From Staphylococcus marylandisciuri (GTDB taxonomy: Bacteria > Bacillota > Bacilli > Staphylococcales > Staphylococcaceae): a stretch of DNA of 64,000 nucleotides. Below, in pieces: positions 52,776 through 63,154 of this stretch (its first letter is position 1; the number at the start of each line of letters is the position of its first letter). Position numbers and translations under genes: made by a program. Below the pieces are notes generated by a model, which was given only the letters and a program-made list of their open reading frames with translations, made no database searches and had not been told where the DNA came from. The stretch spans positions 36,469-100,468 of the forward strand of contig NZ_JAOPKZ010000012.1 in the NCBI RefSeq assembly GCF_025519785.1. Direction: 5' to 3'.

Positions 52776-53896
52776 TGAAAGCATTACATTTTGGTGCTGG
52801 TAATATTGGCAGAGGATTTATCGGCTATATATTAGCTGACAATAACGTCAAAGTTACTTTCGCAGATGTAAACACTTCTATTATAGAAGCTTTAAAAGAC
52901 CAACAGCAATATGATGTAATCTTAGCAGACGAAGCACAAACGACAACACGCGTGCATAATGTGAGTGCGATACACTCTGGAGAATCTTCCGAAGAATTGA
53001 AACAAGCAGTATTAGAAGCTGATTTGATAACTACTGCTGTAGGCGTTAATATATTGCCTATTATCGCTCAAACCTTCGCGCCCTATCTCAAAGAGAAACA
53101 AACGCCGGTCAACATTGTAGCTTGCGAGAATGCGCTGATGGCTACAAATAAACTGAAAGAAGCAATCTTAAATATAACGGGGCCCTTAGGTAATCACATC
53201 CACTTCTCAAATTCGGCTGTTGATCGCATTGTGCCTCAACAAACAAATACTCAGTTACTAGATGTTGTGGTCGAACCATTTTATGAATGGGTCATTGAGA
53301 AAGATACGTGGTATGGACGTGAATTGGATCATATTAAATATGTTGAAGATCTCGCCCCTTATATAGAGCGCAAACTTTTAACAGTAAATACTGGACATGC
53401 TTTCCTAGCATACGCTGGACGATTCTATAACAAACCAACTATCTTTGAAGCAGTGAACGATAGTGATATTTCTAATAAACTACGAAAAGTATTGGCAGAA
53501 ACAAGCTCGTATATTACTAACCAATTTAATTTCTCTGAGGAACAACAAGCACAATATGTGGAACAAATCATAGAACGGTTCGAGAATCCTCATCTATCCG
53601 ATGCTGTTACGCGTGTAGGACGTGGCACAATTCGTAAAATAGGCCCTCAAGATCGTATCATTAAACCTTTAAATTATTTATATAACAATAATTTACCTCA
53701 TGATGGCCTACTTCAGGCAGCAGCACTGCTGTTAAAATACGATGACAGCAATGATGAAGAAACAGTAATGAAAAATAACTTTATAAAGGAAAACGGTGTA
53801 GCCGCTTTTCTTAAAAACTATGCACAAACAGATGATCAGTTAACTGGTGAAATTGTACGTGAATATAATGATCTAGGGAGCGGGACAGAAATCTAA
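52775..53896 (+). CDS. mtlD: Mannitol-1-phosphate 5-dehydrogenase, C-terminus overwritten by a repeat
   Basis: Oxidises mannitol-1-P to fructose-6-P with NAD+. 373 residues; Rossmann start '[20 protein letters not shown]', and '[15 protein letters not shown]' with the catalytic Lys/His is present. The last residues read '[11 protein letters not shown]': the codons for GSGTEI and the stop are the first bases of a module A repeat (GGGAGCGGGACAGAAATCTAA), so the native end near 'YNDL' has been replaced. Length is close to the family norm, so the enzyme is probably active. Confidence 0.94.
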   Translation: MKALHFGAGNIGRGFIGYILADNNVKVTFADVNTSIIEALKDQQQYDVILADEAQTTTRVHNVSAIHSGESSEELKQAVLEADLITTAVGVNILPIIAQTFAPYLKEKQTPVNIVACENALMATNKLKEAILNITGPLGNHIHFSNSAVDRIVPQQTNTQLLDVVVEPFYEWVIEKDTWYGRELDHIKYVEDLAPYIERKLLTVNTGHAFLAYAGRFYNKPTIFEAVNDSDISNKLRKVLAETSSYITNQFNFSEEQQAQYVEQIIERFENPHLSDAVTRVGRGTIRKIGPQDRIIKPLNYLYNNNLPHDGLLQAAALLLKYDDSNDEETVMKNNFIKENGVAAFLKNYAQTDDQLTGEIVREYNDLGSGTEI

Positions 53897-54055
53897 TTTG
53901 AACAAAAGGATTTCGTAGTCTCGCCCCGGCAAGGATGACTAGAATTGAAAAAAGCTTGATACAAGCGCATTTTCAAATCAGTCATCTACTGCCGAGATGT
54001 TGAAGGGAGCGGGACAGAAATCTAATTTGAATAAAAAGATTTCTGTCCCGCTCCC
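53876..54055 (+). repeat. Two-unit repeat: A+B, then closed A hairpin, entering mtlD
   Basis: First unit 53876-54004 (A with GAACAAAAGGATTTC variant, then GACTAGAATTGAAAAAAGC and TACTGCC); second unit 54005-54055 is a perfect closed hairpin. Fills the convergent mtlD-sstD gap and starts inside the mtlD reading frame. Confidence 0.92.
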
Positions 54056-54112
54056 GCTTCATTATTTTCATAGCTTTAGAACAGCTCTATCCTAGTTTCA
54101 CTTATAAGCTAA

Positions 54113-55153
54113 TTATTCTAAGCCTTTAACAATTTCATCTATTTGTTTTTCAGTTGTTCTTACACCGCCAGAAGCTAAGTACCATAATTGTGCGTCTACA
54201 TTAACCACGTTGTCGTCTTTAACTGCCTTTACATCTTTAATAACGTCATTAGATAACGCTTTCTTAGCAGTAGATTGACCACCGATTGCTTGACCTCTGT
54301 CCATAGCATAAATAATATCAGGATTTTTCTCATTAATATATTCATAACTTATCGGTTGACCATGATTGCTTGCTTTAACATTTTTATCCGCTGGAGTGAC
54401 CCCTAACTCATCAAATATTAAGCTACCAAATCTAGAACTTGGGCCAAATGTAGATAATTCACCTTCGTTAACTAATAAGTACATTGCTTTACGTTTTGAT
54501 TTTTCAGCTTTATCTTTAGCAGTTTTCACTTTGTTATCTAAATCACTATTTAATTCTTTCGCTTTGCTCTCTTTATCGAAAATCTTGCCTAAGTTAGTTG
54601 TGTTGTCTTTTACTGATTTCAAGTAGTTATGTTCATCAGCGCCAACATATAAGCGTGCTGCATCTGGGGCCGCTTTTTTCAATTCATCTTGTACTTTAGT
54701 TCCAGCTGTACGACCAGAGAATAAGATTAAGTCAGGTTTAATTTCTGCTATTTTATCATAGTTTACTTCTTTAACAGTACCAGTGTTTACAAAGTCATTA
54801 CCTTTAAATGTATTTAAGAATTTTGGTAATGATGCACCGCCTTCACCTTTTGGCACACCTTTAACTGCATCTTTAGCACCTAATGCTTCAACGGTATCTA
54901 AAGCACCGTAGTCTAATACCACAACTTTTTTAGGGTTAACAGGTACTTTAACTTTTTCTTTCACAGTTTTTGAATCACTACCATCTTTCTTTTCACCACG
55001 CACTTGATATTTAGACTGAATTTCTACTGTTTTAGATTCACTCTTAGTATCGCCCTTTGATGATTTGTCGTCACTATTTGAATTAGATCCACATGCTACG
55101 AGTACAATAGATAATACTATAATTAATATAAAACTGAAAACTTTCTTCATCAC
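54113..55153 (-). CDS. sstD: Iron-siderophore binding lipoprotein (SstD-like)
   Basis: 346 residues with a lipoprotein signal: 'KKVFSFILIIVLSIVLVACGS' (lipobox VLVAC, Cys near 21), then a Ser/Lys-rich linker and a class III substrate-binding domain ('PKKVVVLDYGALDTVEALGAKD', 'KPDLILFSGRTAG', 'LLVNEGELSTFGPSSRFG', 'VVNVDAQLWYLASGG'). Captures ferric catecholate siderophores outside the membrane for the SstABC importer. Start may be the GTG at 55153 or the next ATG. Last gene of the sst operon. Confidence 0.92.
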   Translation of the reverse strand: MMKKVFSFILIIVLSIVLVACGSNSNSDDKSSKGDTKSESKTVEIQSKYQVRGEKKDGSDSKTVKEKVKVPVNPKKVVVLDYGALDTVEALGAKDAVKGVPKGEGGASLPKFLNTFKGNDFVNTGTVKEVNYDKIAEIKPDLILFSGRTAGTKVQDELKKAAPDAARLYVGADEHNYLKSVKDNTTNLGKIFDKESKAKELNSDLDNKVKTAKDKAEKSKRKAMYLLVNEGELSTFGPSSRFGSLIFDELGVTPADKNVKASNHGQPISYEYINEKNPDIIYAMDRGQAIGGQSTAKKALSNDVIKDVKAVKDDNVVNVDAQLWYLASGGVRTTEKQIDEIVKGLE

Positions 55154-55271
55154 CGTTGTCTCTCCTTAAATATTATGATTATAATGCCATTCGATCCCCC
55201 TATTGCCCTACATCTACAAACATCACCCCTTTCACTGTGTAGTCAATTAGTCTATACAACGCAAACTATTA

Positions 55272-56054
55272 TTAATTGGTACTTCTGTAATGAATTTCAT
55301 CATCATAATAGACACATATACGTTGGCCATTAATTTCTTGTATCTTAATTTCTAAGTCATAAATATGACGTAAAACGTGCTCGTTAATGACATCGTTTTT
55401 AAGACCAGCAACTGCAACTTTTCCCTCTTTAAGCGCGATAATTCTATCTGAATAGCATGAAGCAAAATTAATATCGTGAATAACAATTACAATTGTCTTG
55501 TTCATTTCTTTCACAAGTCTTCTTAATATTTTCATAATCTGAACGGAATGTTTCATATCTAAATTATTTAATGGCTCATCTAACAGAATATATTCTGTAT
55601 CTTGAGCAATCGTCATCGCGATATATGCCCTCTGTCGTTGTCCACCAGATAACTCGCTTAAATATTTGTCTTGAATCTCAGTGAGTCCTAAATAATGGAG
55701 CGCCTGCTCAATCATAGCTTGATCGTCTTCTTTTAAGTTCCCTTTTGAATACGGAAACCTTCCAAAGCTAACGAGTTGTCTTACTGAAATCTTAAGTTCT
55801 GTATGATTAGATTGCTTTAATATAGCAAGCTTTTTAGCCATTTCATTACTTTTCAACGAAGCGATATCTTGATCGTCTAACATTATTGTACCGTTATCTT
55901 TATCTATTAAGCGGCTAACCATTGCTAAGACGGTACTTTTACCTGCTCCGTTTGGACCGATGATAGATGTGATTTCCCCTTTTTTAATTTCTATATCTAC
56001 TTCATCAACAACTTTATGATGATATGTTTTTGTTAACCCTTCGACTTTAATCAT
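55272..56054 (-). CDS. sstC: Iron-siderophore ABC transporter ATPase
   Basis: 260 residues. Walker A 'IIGPNGAGKSTVLAMV' (about 32-47), signature 'YLSELSGGQRQRAYIAM' (about 133-149), Walker B 'YILLDEPLNNLD' (about 156-167) and H-loop 'IVIVIHDINFAS'. Overlaps sstB by four bases. FepC/FecE-type ATPase driving import by the SstAB permease. Confidence 0.95.
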   Translation of the reverse strand: MIKVEGLTKTYHHKVVDEVDIEIKKGEITSIIGPNGAGKSTVLAMVSRLIDKDNGTIMLDDQDIASLKSNEMAKKLAILKQSNHTELKISVRQLVSFGRFPYSKGNLKEDDQAMIEQALHYLGLTEIQDKYLSELSGGQRQRAYIAMTIAQDTEYILLDEPLNNLDMKHSVQIMKILRRLVKEMNKTIVIVIHDINFASCYSDRIIALKEGKVAVAGLKNDVINEHVLRHIYDLEIKIQEINGQRICVYYDDEIHYRSTN

Positions 56055-57016
56055 GCTACGTTACGCTCCTTTAAGACTAGGAAAATAAAGTAAATGCCAC
56101 CTATAAAGTTAATCATGATACTAATTTCTGTATTACCTTCAAACACATGCTCCACAACCCATTGGCCTACAAATAAACTTATCCAACTGATGAGTATAGT
56201 AGCCGGTAATAAATATTTATGTTCAAACTCTTTAATGAACACATGAGCTAAATTTACGACGAGTAAACCTAAAAATGTAATGGGTCCAACGAGCGCTGTT
56301 GAAATAGTGACAAGTAGTGCGACCATTACCATTAACCATCTGGTTACTTTTATATAATTCACACCTAGGTTAATAGCCTGATCTCTACCTAATGACAATA
56401 CATCTAAATAATTTTTTATTTTAAAAGTAATGACTATCATAATTAACAAAGCGATACTTGATATGGTGAGTAAACCTTCGTTAATAGCATTAAAGCTTGC
56501 GAACATTGCACTTTGGACAGATAAGAATTCTTCAGGATCAATCATCATCTCTATGAAACTAGATAAACTGGAGAAGAATGTTCCGCAGACAATGCCGAGT
56601 AGTAATATGAAGAATACGTTTTGATCTTTCGACCTAAACAAGAGTTGAAATAAGAACAAACTAAATAAAATCATCCCTATCAATGTAATGAGAAAGTTAA
56701 AATAATTATTTAATACGACAGTCGATGTTGAACCAAATAAAAATATCAACGCTGTTTTAATAAACATATAAATCGCATCTAAACCGATGATAGAAGGTGT
56801 TAAAATTCTATTATTAGTAATGGTTTGAAAAATGACTGTTGACACAGCAATACTACCACCGACTAATAGCATTGCGATGGCTTTTCTAACTCCGCCTATC
56901 AATTGATAAGTCAATATATTAGGATTAATGTTATAAAATAAATAGAATGCCATGACTAATAGCGTTAATACGGATAAAAGGATTAATTTATGAGTAGGAG
57001 TTAGTTTATAGCGCAT
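56051..57016 (-). CDS. sstB: Iron-siderophore ABC transporter permease, second subunit
   Basis: 321 residues, FecCD family, about nine hydrophobic helices. The coupling helix lies near 'ALLVTISTALVGPITFLGLLVVNLAHVF'. Overlaps sstA by 11 bases and sstC by four. Partners with SstA as a heterodimeric channel for ferric siderophore. Confidence 0.94.
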   Translation of the reverse strand: MRYKLTPTHKLILLSVLTLLVMAFYLFYNINPNILTYQLIGGVRKAIAMLLVGGSIAVSTVIFQTITNNRILTPSIIGLDAIYMFIKTALIFLFGSTSTVVLNNYFNFLITLIGMILFSLFLFQLLFRSKDQNVFFILLLGIVCGTFFSSLSSFIEMMIDPEEFLSVQSAMFASFNAINEGLLTISSIALLIMIVITFKIKNYLDVLSLGRDQAINLGVNYIKVTRWLMVMVALLVTISTALVGPITFLGLLVVNLAHVFIKEFEHKYLLPATILISWISLFVGQWVVEHVFEGNTEISIMINFIGGIYFIFLVLKERNVA

Positions 57017-57977
57017 TGCGTGAACGTCCTTTCATCAGTAATACTATGAAAATAAAACTTCCAATAACCCCAATTGTTAAACCAATTGTAATTTCATAAG
57101 GGAATATAATTAACCTTCCAATCACATCACAAATCATGACAAATAACGCACCAAGTACTGCTGTATGAGGTAGAGCATTTTTCAAATGATCTCCTTTAAA
57201 TATTGAGACTAAATTGGGCACAATCAAACCTAAGAAGGGCATCATACCCACAGTTACTATAACGAGTGCCGTAATCATTGCTACAATGATAAGACCGATA
57301 TTGACGACTTTATGATAGTTAAGTCCTAAATTTATACTGAAATCTTTACCCATACCAGCAATGGTAAATTGGTTCGCAAATATGAAAGCTAGAACCAATA
57401 ACGGAATACTAATATAGAGAATTTCATACCTACCACTTGTTATGATTGAGAAATTACCTTGCATAAAGTTACCAATGCTTTGTACTGCATTGGTACGCAA
57501 TGCAACAAAAGCAGAGAAACTCGACACGATGTTTCCGAGCATAATGCCAACTAACGGTATGAAAATGACATCTTTGAACTGAATTCGACGGAGGATTTGC
57601 ATGAATAGCATTGTTCCAAATAAACTGACTAGCGTGGCAAATAATAATTTAAGTAGTATATTGGCTTCTGGAAAAGCGATAAGTGAAATTAATATACCTA
57701 ATCTCGCCCAATCCATAGTCCCTGCGGTTGTAGGAGAAACAAATTTATTCCTAGTTAACTGTTGCATTAGCAATCCACAAATAGCTAATGAACTACCTGA
57801 AATAACAATGCTGACTGTTCTTGGAATTCTGCTCGATACTAAAATATTCTTCTGTTCGGCGGTCAAATTAAATATCTGTAATGGTTTCACTTCCGAGACA
57901 CCAATAAATATAGAGAAGAACGTTGCAATCACTAGTAGAATAATCAAAACTTCCATACGCATTAAAAATCTTCCCAT
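57006..57977 (-). CDS. sstA: Iron-siderophore ABC transporter permease, first subunit
   Basis: 323 residues, FecCD family; N-terminal helix at 7-27, 'SRIPRTVSIVISGSSLAICGLLMQQLTRNKF' and 'MMPFLGLIVPNLVSIFKGDH' are family motifs. First gene of sstABCD, 25 bases downstream of a perfect Fur box, so repressed when iron is plentiful. In S. aureus this operon lies elsewhere, so its place between mtlD and glmM is unusual. Confidence 0.94.
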   Translation of the reverse strand: MGRFLMRMEVLIILLVIATFFSIFIGVSEVKPLQIFNLTAEQKNILVSSRIPRTVSIVISGSSLAICGLLMQQLTRNKFVSPTTAGTMDWARLGILISLIAFPEANILLKLLFATLVSLFGTMLFMQILRRIQFKDVIFIPLVGIMLGNIVSSFSAFVALRTNAVQSIGNFMQGNFSIITSGRYEILYISIPLLVLAFIFANQFTIAGMGKDFSINLGLNYHKVVNIGLIIVAMITALVIVTVGMMPFLGLIVPNLVSIFKGDHLKNALPHTAVLGALFVMICDVIGRLIIFPYEITIGLTIGVIGSFIFIVLLMKGRSRNAL

Positions 57978-58001
57978 TTCGCACCCTACTTCTCTTTATT
58001 T

Positions 58002-58020
58002 GATAATGATTATCATTATC
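58002..58020 (-). promoter_or_regulatory. Fur box controlling sstABCD
   Basis: GATAATGATTATCATTATC, the perfect 19-bp Fur consensus palindrome, 25 bases before the sstA start. Strong evidence for iron-dependent repression. No other Fur box was noticed in this window. Confidence 0.95.
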
Positions 58021-58396
58021 TCTATTGTAATGAAGAGTTTGATAAAATGCAATGCTATTTATAAAAGGTATCAAGACAAATAGTCTATTTTACAATTCAT
58101 TTCCTCAAGCATTAACGCTTTACAAAAATTTTTAGCACTTTTCTATTTTTCATAAGTTAATTAGTTAATTCTGCCTCTTCTTAACTAAATGAGCTTTAAA
58201 ATTACAACTAGGTCATATTTACACTCTTTTCTTATGGCAGAATGGTAGAAGTTTTATAAAAGATAGCAAACGTATGATGTGACTATCATAGAACTAAACA
58301 GTTAGTCACAGATCAACTAGACGTTACAAATTTATCCAATTTGTATGAAGAAATCCTCAAGGCTTTTGTTCCGACCTCTAAAAGACTTCAAATAAA

Positions 58397-58442
58397 AAAC
58401 AGTGAAAATTCAATTTTACAAAAGAATTCTCACTGTTTTTCG
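58397..58442. terminator. Terminator after glmM
   Basis: AAAAACAGTGAAAATTC and GAATTCTCACTGTTTTT pair across an AATTTTACAAAA loop. On the minus strand it ends in a T-run, about 55 bases past glmM; it reads as bidirectional. The 520-base gap to sstA otherwise holds only the Fur box and a short 'CCTCAAGGCTTTTGTTCCGA' patch shared with the repeat tails at 39681 and 63436. Confidence 0.8.
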
Positions 58443-58497
58443 ACTTTCTAGAACTTGACTGTCCTAGTCGTTATAGTTGTTGAGATATTTGATAAAT

Positions 58498-59847
58498 TTA
58501 TAATCCCATATGTTCTTCTACTACACGCGCAATACGTTGTGCATATTCCTCAGCTTTCTCATCTGTTGTTGCTTCAACCATCACGCGTACAAGTGGCTCT
58601 GTGCCGGAAGGACGAACGAGTATGCGCCCTTCTCCATTCATATCTACTTCTACTTTAGTCATCTCTTCTTGAACTGCAACATTTTCTTCTACATGATATT
58701 TATCGGAAACTTTAACATTGACTAGAGATTGTGGATATTTTTTCATTTGAGAAGCTAATTCGCTTAACTTTTTACCAGTAAGCTTAATCACTGAAGCAAG
58801 TTGAACGCCAGTCAGCAAACCGTCACCCGTAGTGTTGTAATCCATCATGACAATATGACCAGATTGCTCTCCACCTAAATTATAATCGCCTCTACGCATT
58901 TCCTCTACGACATAGCGATCACCGACTTTAGTTTTGTTTGATTGGATGCCCTCAGCTTCTAAAGCTTTGTAGAAACCAAGATTACTCATGACTGTAGAAA
59001 CAATCATGTTATTATTTAATTCTTGATTTTTTGCCATTTCTTGACCAATGATAAACATGATTTGGTCACCATCTACGATATTCCCTTTTTCATCTACAGC
59101 GATAAGTCTGTCACCATCACCATCAAAAGCTAGACCGAAATCACACTCTTTTTCAACTACTGTCTCAGCGAGCGCCTCCGGATGGGTAGAACCAACTCCA
59201 GCGTTAATGTTGTAACCGTCTGGGTTGCAGCCAACTGTTACAGTGTCAGCTTCTAAATCGCCAAATAAAAATGGTGCAAGGGAGGACGTTGATCCATTTG
59301 CTCCGTCTAAAGCAATAGTCATACCTTCAAAGTCTACATCGACAGTAGATTTTAAATAACTTAGATACTTCTGAGACCCTTCGAAGTAATCTGAATAATG
59401 GACGATATCTTCACCTACAGGACGTGGAATATCGGGATCTTCTTGATTTAATAACGCTTCTATTTCCTCTTCTTGTGCATCGGATAACTTAAAACCGTCA
59501 GACCCAAAGAACTTGATCCCATTGTCTTCTACTGGGTTGTGAGAAGCAGATATCATAACGCCTAATTCTGCTTCCATCTCTTTAGTTAAATAAGCTACTC
59601 CCGGTGTAGAAATTACGCCTAAACGCATAACCTCTGCTCCAATAGAGACAAGTCCTGCAATAAGCGCTGACTCTAACATTTCGCCTGATACACGCGTATC
59701 ACGCCCTACGAGAATTCTTGGATGCTTTTTATCTTCATTATGAGCGAGTACGTAACCGCCATAGCGACCTAATTTAAAGGCGAGTTCAGGTGTTAAATCT
59801 CGGTTTGCCACCCCTCTTACGCCATCTGTTCCAAAATACTTAGCCAT
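58498..59847 (-). CDS. glmM: Phosphoglucosamine mutase
   Basis: Converts glucosamine-6-P to glucosamine-1-P for peptidoglycan and teichoic acids. 449 residues. The phospho-serine loop is '[19 protein letters not shown]' (Ser near 102), Mg2+ loop '[15 protein letters not shown]' and sugar-binding 'GEQSGHI'. Follows cdaA and cdaR in the conserved cdaA-cdaR-glmM operon, whose products physically interact. Confidence 0.98.
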   Translation of the reverse strand: MAKYFGTDGVRGVANRDLTPELAFKLGRYGGYVLAHNEDKKHPRILVGRDTRVSGEMLESALIAGLVSIGAEVMRLGVISTPGVAYLTKEMEAELGVMISASHNPVEDNGIKFFGSDGFKLSDAQEEEIEALLNQEDPDIPRPVGEDIVHYSDYFEGSQKYLSYLKSTVDVDFEGMTIALDGANGSTSSLAPFLFGDLEADTVTVGCNPDGYNINAGVGSTHPEALAETVVEKECDFGLAFDGDGDRLIAVDEKGNIVDGDQIMFIIGQEMAKNQELNNNMIVSTVMSNLGFYKALEAEGIQSNKTKVGDRYVVEEMRRGDYNLGGEQSGHIVMMDYNTTGDGLLTGVQLASVIKLTGKKLSELASQMKKYPQSLVNVKVSDKYHVEENVAVQEEMTKVEVDMNGEGRILVRPSGTEPLVRVMVEATTDEKAEEYAQRIARVVEEHMGL

Positions 59848-59874
59848 AACCTTTATCTCCTTTTAGCGATTAAT

Positions 59875-60807
59875 TTATTTAATAGAAATTTCTGCTTTTG
59901 TGTTTTTTGGTTCTGCTTTTGTTACTTCATCAGGTAACTTTAAGTTGACCTCTTTATCTGTCGTTTCGCTTGCGTCATCAACGTGAATCTCACCTGTTAT
60001 TTCGTTGATGTCTTTTAAATCATCCTTATTCCCATAAATTTCAACTGTATCTTGATTAAGATTAACCTTATCTACCTTACGATGTTTGGCTACCTTGCCT
60101 ACAATCTTAGGGTTGATTTTCACTTTTTTACTGTAAGGTGCTAATTTTGTAGTCAAATTTACTTCTTTAGGTTGTATTGCTACATCTAACTTATTCAATT
60201 TATTATCGAATGCAGTAATGTTGGCCACGTCAGTCGTATCGTCAGATAGTTGAGACGTATCTTTATATGTGGCCTTTAAATATGCTACTTTACGTAATTG
60301 TTTCTCTCCACCTGTGACTTTCACAGTCTGTGGAGACACAGATTGTTGACTAATCTTGTAGTCAGCATCTACATTATCTTCACTCACATCTGGTTCAACT
60401 TTCATCTTCTTACTGACTTTTTGTTCAAGATTAACACTGGCCTCTTTCGGTTTAACTTCATAGTCCAAATTATCATCTAAACCTTTTATTTCAAAATCTG
60501 CTGAATGCTGTCCTGCCTTTTCGCCAGTTAAATCGAGTATGGCTTTAATATCATCGTTTTTCTGAGCTTTGATAATTTGTGAGCGCGAACCAGTTAATTC
60601 CACATTAACTGTCTCAGGGGCGCCACTAGCGAATAAATCTTTATGATTATATTTTATCTCTACAGGCACATCATTTAAAGTCTCTGTAGAGTTCTGCCCG
60701 AATTTATCTGCATCAAACATATTACCGAATACATTGTTTACAGAAAGGAAGAATAATATAGCTAAGGCGAGTGCTATAAGTCTTAATCCCCATTTATTCT
60801 CTAACAT
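59875..60807 (-). CDS. cdaR: CdaA regulatory protein, YbbR-domain protein
   Basis: 310 residues: one N-terminal membrane anchor (about 7-25 'LRLIALALAILFFLSVNNVF') then extracytoplasmic YbbR repeats with 'VPVEIKYNHKDLFASGAPETVNVELTGSR', 'VSKKMKVEPDVS' and 'LAPYSKKVKINPKIVGK' as successive repeat starts. Modulates c-di-AMP synthesis by CdaA at the membrane. Starts one base after cdaA ends. Confidence 0.95.
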   Translation of the reverse strand: MLENKWGLRLIALALAILFFLSVNNVFGNMFDADKFGQNSTETLNDVPVEIKYNHKDLFASGAPETVNVELTGSRSQIIKAQKNDDIKAILDLTGEKAGQHSADFEIKGLDDNLDYEVKPKEASVNLEQKVSKKMKVEPDVSEDNVDADYKISQQSVSPQTVKVTGGEKQLRKVAYLKATYKDTSQLSDDTTDVANITAFDNKLNKLDVAIQPKEVNLTTKLAPYSKKVKINPKIVGKVAKHRKVDKVNLNQDTVEIYGNKDDLKDINEITGEIHVDDASETTDKEVNLKLPDEVTKAEPKNTKAEISIK

Positions 60808-61614
60808 CTATTTCACACCTTTCTCTTGAAAGTGTGTGCCAAACCAATGTTCAGCTAGTAATTCTTCGAAAGCATCCGTAGAAATATCTTTGCGGAGCTT
60901 TCCATCGAACGTCACAGAGATTGAACCTGTTTCCTCAGATACCACTGCTGTAAAAGCATCTGATACTTCGGATATCCCTACAGCTGCTCTATGACGTGTA
61001 CCTAAACTTTTAGCAATTTTAGCACTATCTGATAAAGGTAAATAAGATGCAGCACTAGCAATTTTACTTCCTTGAATGATCATAGCACCGTCATGCAAAG
61101 GTGTGTTAGGTATAAATACATTAGTCAATAACTCTTGCGATATATCTGAATCTAACGGGATCCCAGTTTCTATGTAATCCTGTAGTCCTGTCTCCTTTTC
61201 GAAAACGATTAACGCTCCTATACGACGTTTAGCCATGTACTGAATAGCTTTAGATACAGCTTCAATCAGCTTATCTTCGTTACTATTTAAATTACTTGAG
61301 TATCGTTTAAATAAACTACCTCTACCTAGTTGCTCTAATGCACGTCTAATTTCCGGCTGGAATATCACAATGAGTGCAAGGACACCCCATTGTATAACTA
61401 GATCAAATAGATGAGATGTAGCTGTTAGGTTTAACATTTTACTGACTTGTTGCCCTATGACAATGACAACAATCCCTTTTAATAACTGTATGGCTTTCGT
61501 CCCTTTAAATACTGTGATGACTAAATAGAGGACATACCATACAATGAGTAAATCGAGAACACCAGTAATAACGTTTATTGTATTCCAATGATAAAAAAAG
61601 TTGGCTAACTCCAT
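60808..61614 (-). CDS. cdaA: Diadenylate cyclase
   Basis: Makes c-di-AMP, which controls potassium and osmolyte uptake. 268 residues: three membrane helices in the first 80 residues, then the DAC domain with 'LHDGAMIIQGSKI' (DGA motif, near 171-173) and 'GTRHRAAVGISE' (RHR motif, near 203-205). First gene of the cdaA-cdaR-glmM operon; also called dacA in S. aureus. Confidence 0.97.
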   Translation of the reverse strand: MELANFFYHWNTINVITGVLDLLIVWYVLYLVITVFKGTKAIQLLKGIVVIVIGQQVSKMLNLTATSHLFDLVIQWGVLALIVIFQPEIRRALEQLGRGSLFKRYSSNLNSNEDKLIEAVSKAIQYMAKRRIGALIVFEKETGLQDYIETGIPLDSDISQELLTNVFIPNTPLHDGAMIIQGSKIASAASYLPLSDSAKIAKSLGTRHRAAVGISEVSDAFTAVVSEETGSISVTFDGKLRKDISTDAFEELLAEHWFGTHFQEKGVK

Positions 61615-61714
61615 AACATCTCCTCCGGTAACATGTTCCCATGCTATATATTATACCAACCAAATGAATAACTGTCATACTTTCGATAAAAAAGAATAAG
61701 CAAATTAAGGCAAA

Positions 61715-61804
61715 AGGAGCGGGACAGAAATCTCATTTGAATGAAAGGATTTCGGAGTCCCGCTCCCTTTCTCTCTAGTCAAAGACCTTGATGTCCCAGT
61801 CTCA
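61715..61804 (+). repeat. Module A hairpin plus C-type tail
   Basis: GGAGCGGGACAGAAATCTCA ... GGATTTCGGAGTCCCGCTCC followed by TTCTCTCTAGTCAAAGACC and 'GATGTCCCAGTCTC'. Lies between cdaA and arginase, partly filling a 342-base gap. Confidence 0.88.
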
Positions 61805-61868
61805 ATAATGATAAGAAAAATAGTAATGCACTAAAGGAATATTAATCTCTCTTTACTATATCTACAAT

Positions 61869-61903
61869 TAAAAAAACGGCCAGTGATCTCTATCACTAAC
61901 CGT
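61869..61903 (-). terminator. Terminator of the arginase gene
   Basis: On the minus strand ACGGTTAGTGAT, loop AGAG, ATCACTGGCCGT and then TTTTTTT. It lies about 55 bases past the arginase stop. Confidence 0.88.
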
Positions 61904-61956
61904 TAAAATCATAGTCCCATAAAAGAATATATATATTCACCATGCTATTTTTTAAC

Positions 61957-62862
61957 TTACAGTAAAGTCTCACCAAAGAAACTACCTAGTAAACCAACTG
62001 CTTGCTCAGCAGTCGTGTTACGGTAATCAATGAGTGGGTTAACTTCCACTAAATCCATTGAGGTAATTAAATCAGCTTCATGTAATAGTTCTAATGCGAA
62101 ATGACTTTCTCGATATGTCAATCCACCTAACACACGAGTTCCTGTTCCAGGAGTTTCAGCTGGATCTAAACCATCGACATCTAAGGAAAGATGTACGCCA
62201 TCAGTTTTATCTTTCAAGTATGCCACTGTTTCCTCAATAACTTGTTGGATACCATAACGATCAATATCTGCCATAGTATAAGTTTTAATATTATGCTTTT
62301 TAATAAATTGTTTTTCACCTTCGTCTAAATCTCTTACGCCAATCAAAACAATGTTTTCAGCTTTCACTTTAGGTTGTTGATCAGTGAGGCTAACGAGTTC
62401 TTCGTCACCTTCTCCCATCAATACTCTTAAAGGCATTCCATGTACATTACCTGACGGAGACTCCTCAGGAACATTTAAATCAGCATGAGCGTCATACCAT
62501 ATAACGCCTAAGTTATCATAATTACGGATGACTCCTGATAATGAACCGATTGCAAGTGAATGGTCACCGCCAAGGATTAAAGGGAAGCGAGCAGAATTTA
62601 CGCTTTGAGATACAGCTTCACTTAGTTGTTTAGAAAAAGTAATGATCTCATTCTTATTTCTTAACCCTTGTTGTTCAGAATTGTATTTTTCGACATCAAT
62701 ACGTGGTGCCTCGACATTTCCTTTGTCTTCAACATCTAAACCTAGATTTTTCAATCGATCAACTACACCTGCATAGCGAATTGCATTTGGACCAAGATCT
62801 ACCCCTAATTTCTTCTGTCCAAAAGCTGTAGGTGCTCCTATAATATCGATATTTTTATTCAT
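61957..62862 (-). CDS. rocF: Arginase
   Basis: Mn2+ enzyme splitting arginine into ornithine and urea. 301 residues, ureohydrolase fold. Metal ligands: His in '[12 protein letters not shown]' (near 98), Asp/His in '[14 protein letters not shown]' (near 121-125) and Asp in '[18 protein letters not shown]' (near 225-230). Standalone gene between cdaA and the tRNA cluster, the position also seen in S. aureus (arg). Confidence 0.96.
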   Translation of the reverse strand: MNKNIDIIGAPTAFGQKKLGVDLGPNAIRYAGVVDRLKNLGLDVEDKGNVEAPRIDVEKYNSEQQGLRNKNEIITFSKQLSEAVSQSVNSARFPLILGGDHSLAIGSLSGVIRNYDNLGVIWYDAHADLNVPEESPSGNVHGMPLRVLMGEGDEELVSLTDQQPKVKAENIVLIGVRDLDEGEKQFIKKHNIKTYTMADIDRYGIQQVIEETVAYLKDKTDGVHLSLDVDGLDPAETPGTGTRVLGGLTYRESHFALELLHEADLITSMDLVEVNPLIDYRNTTAEQAVGLLGSFFGETLL

Positions 62863-63154
62863 AGTTCATAACCCCTTTATTTAAGCTAAACTAAAATGAT
62901 TAGTTCTGTACGTATTTTTCAGTATTATGTAACTGTCACGTTCATACTAATCATAACAAAATGTAGTTTCATGTCAATAACAGTTCGAGACATGTAAACG
63001 CCTTTAGTATTCATTATGATTTGTGGTTATATGCGTTTTATGTATTCTATGAAGCAATCAAAATTGAATAAGAGCTCGTTCCTACACTGCGCTAAATTGC
63101 TATAACTGTAAGGTAATCTTTACTTTATTTAGACTTATTATTGAGGGGGGTATA

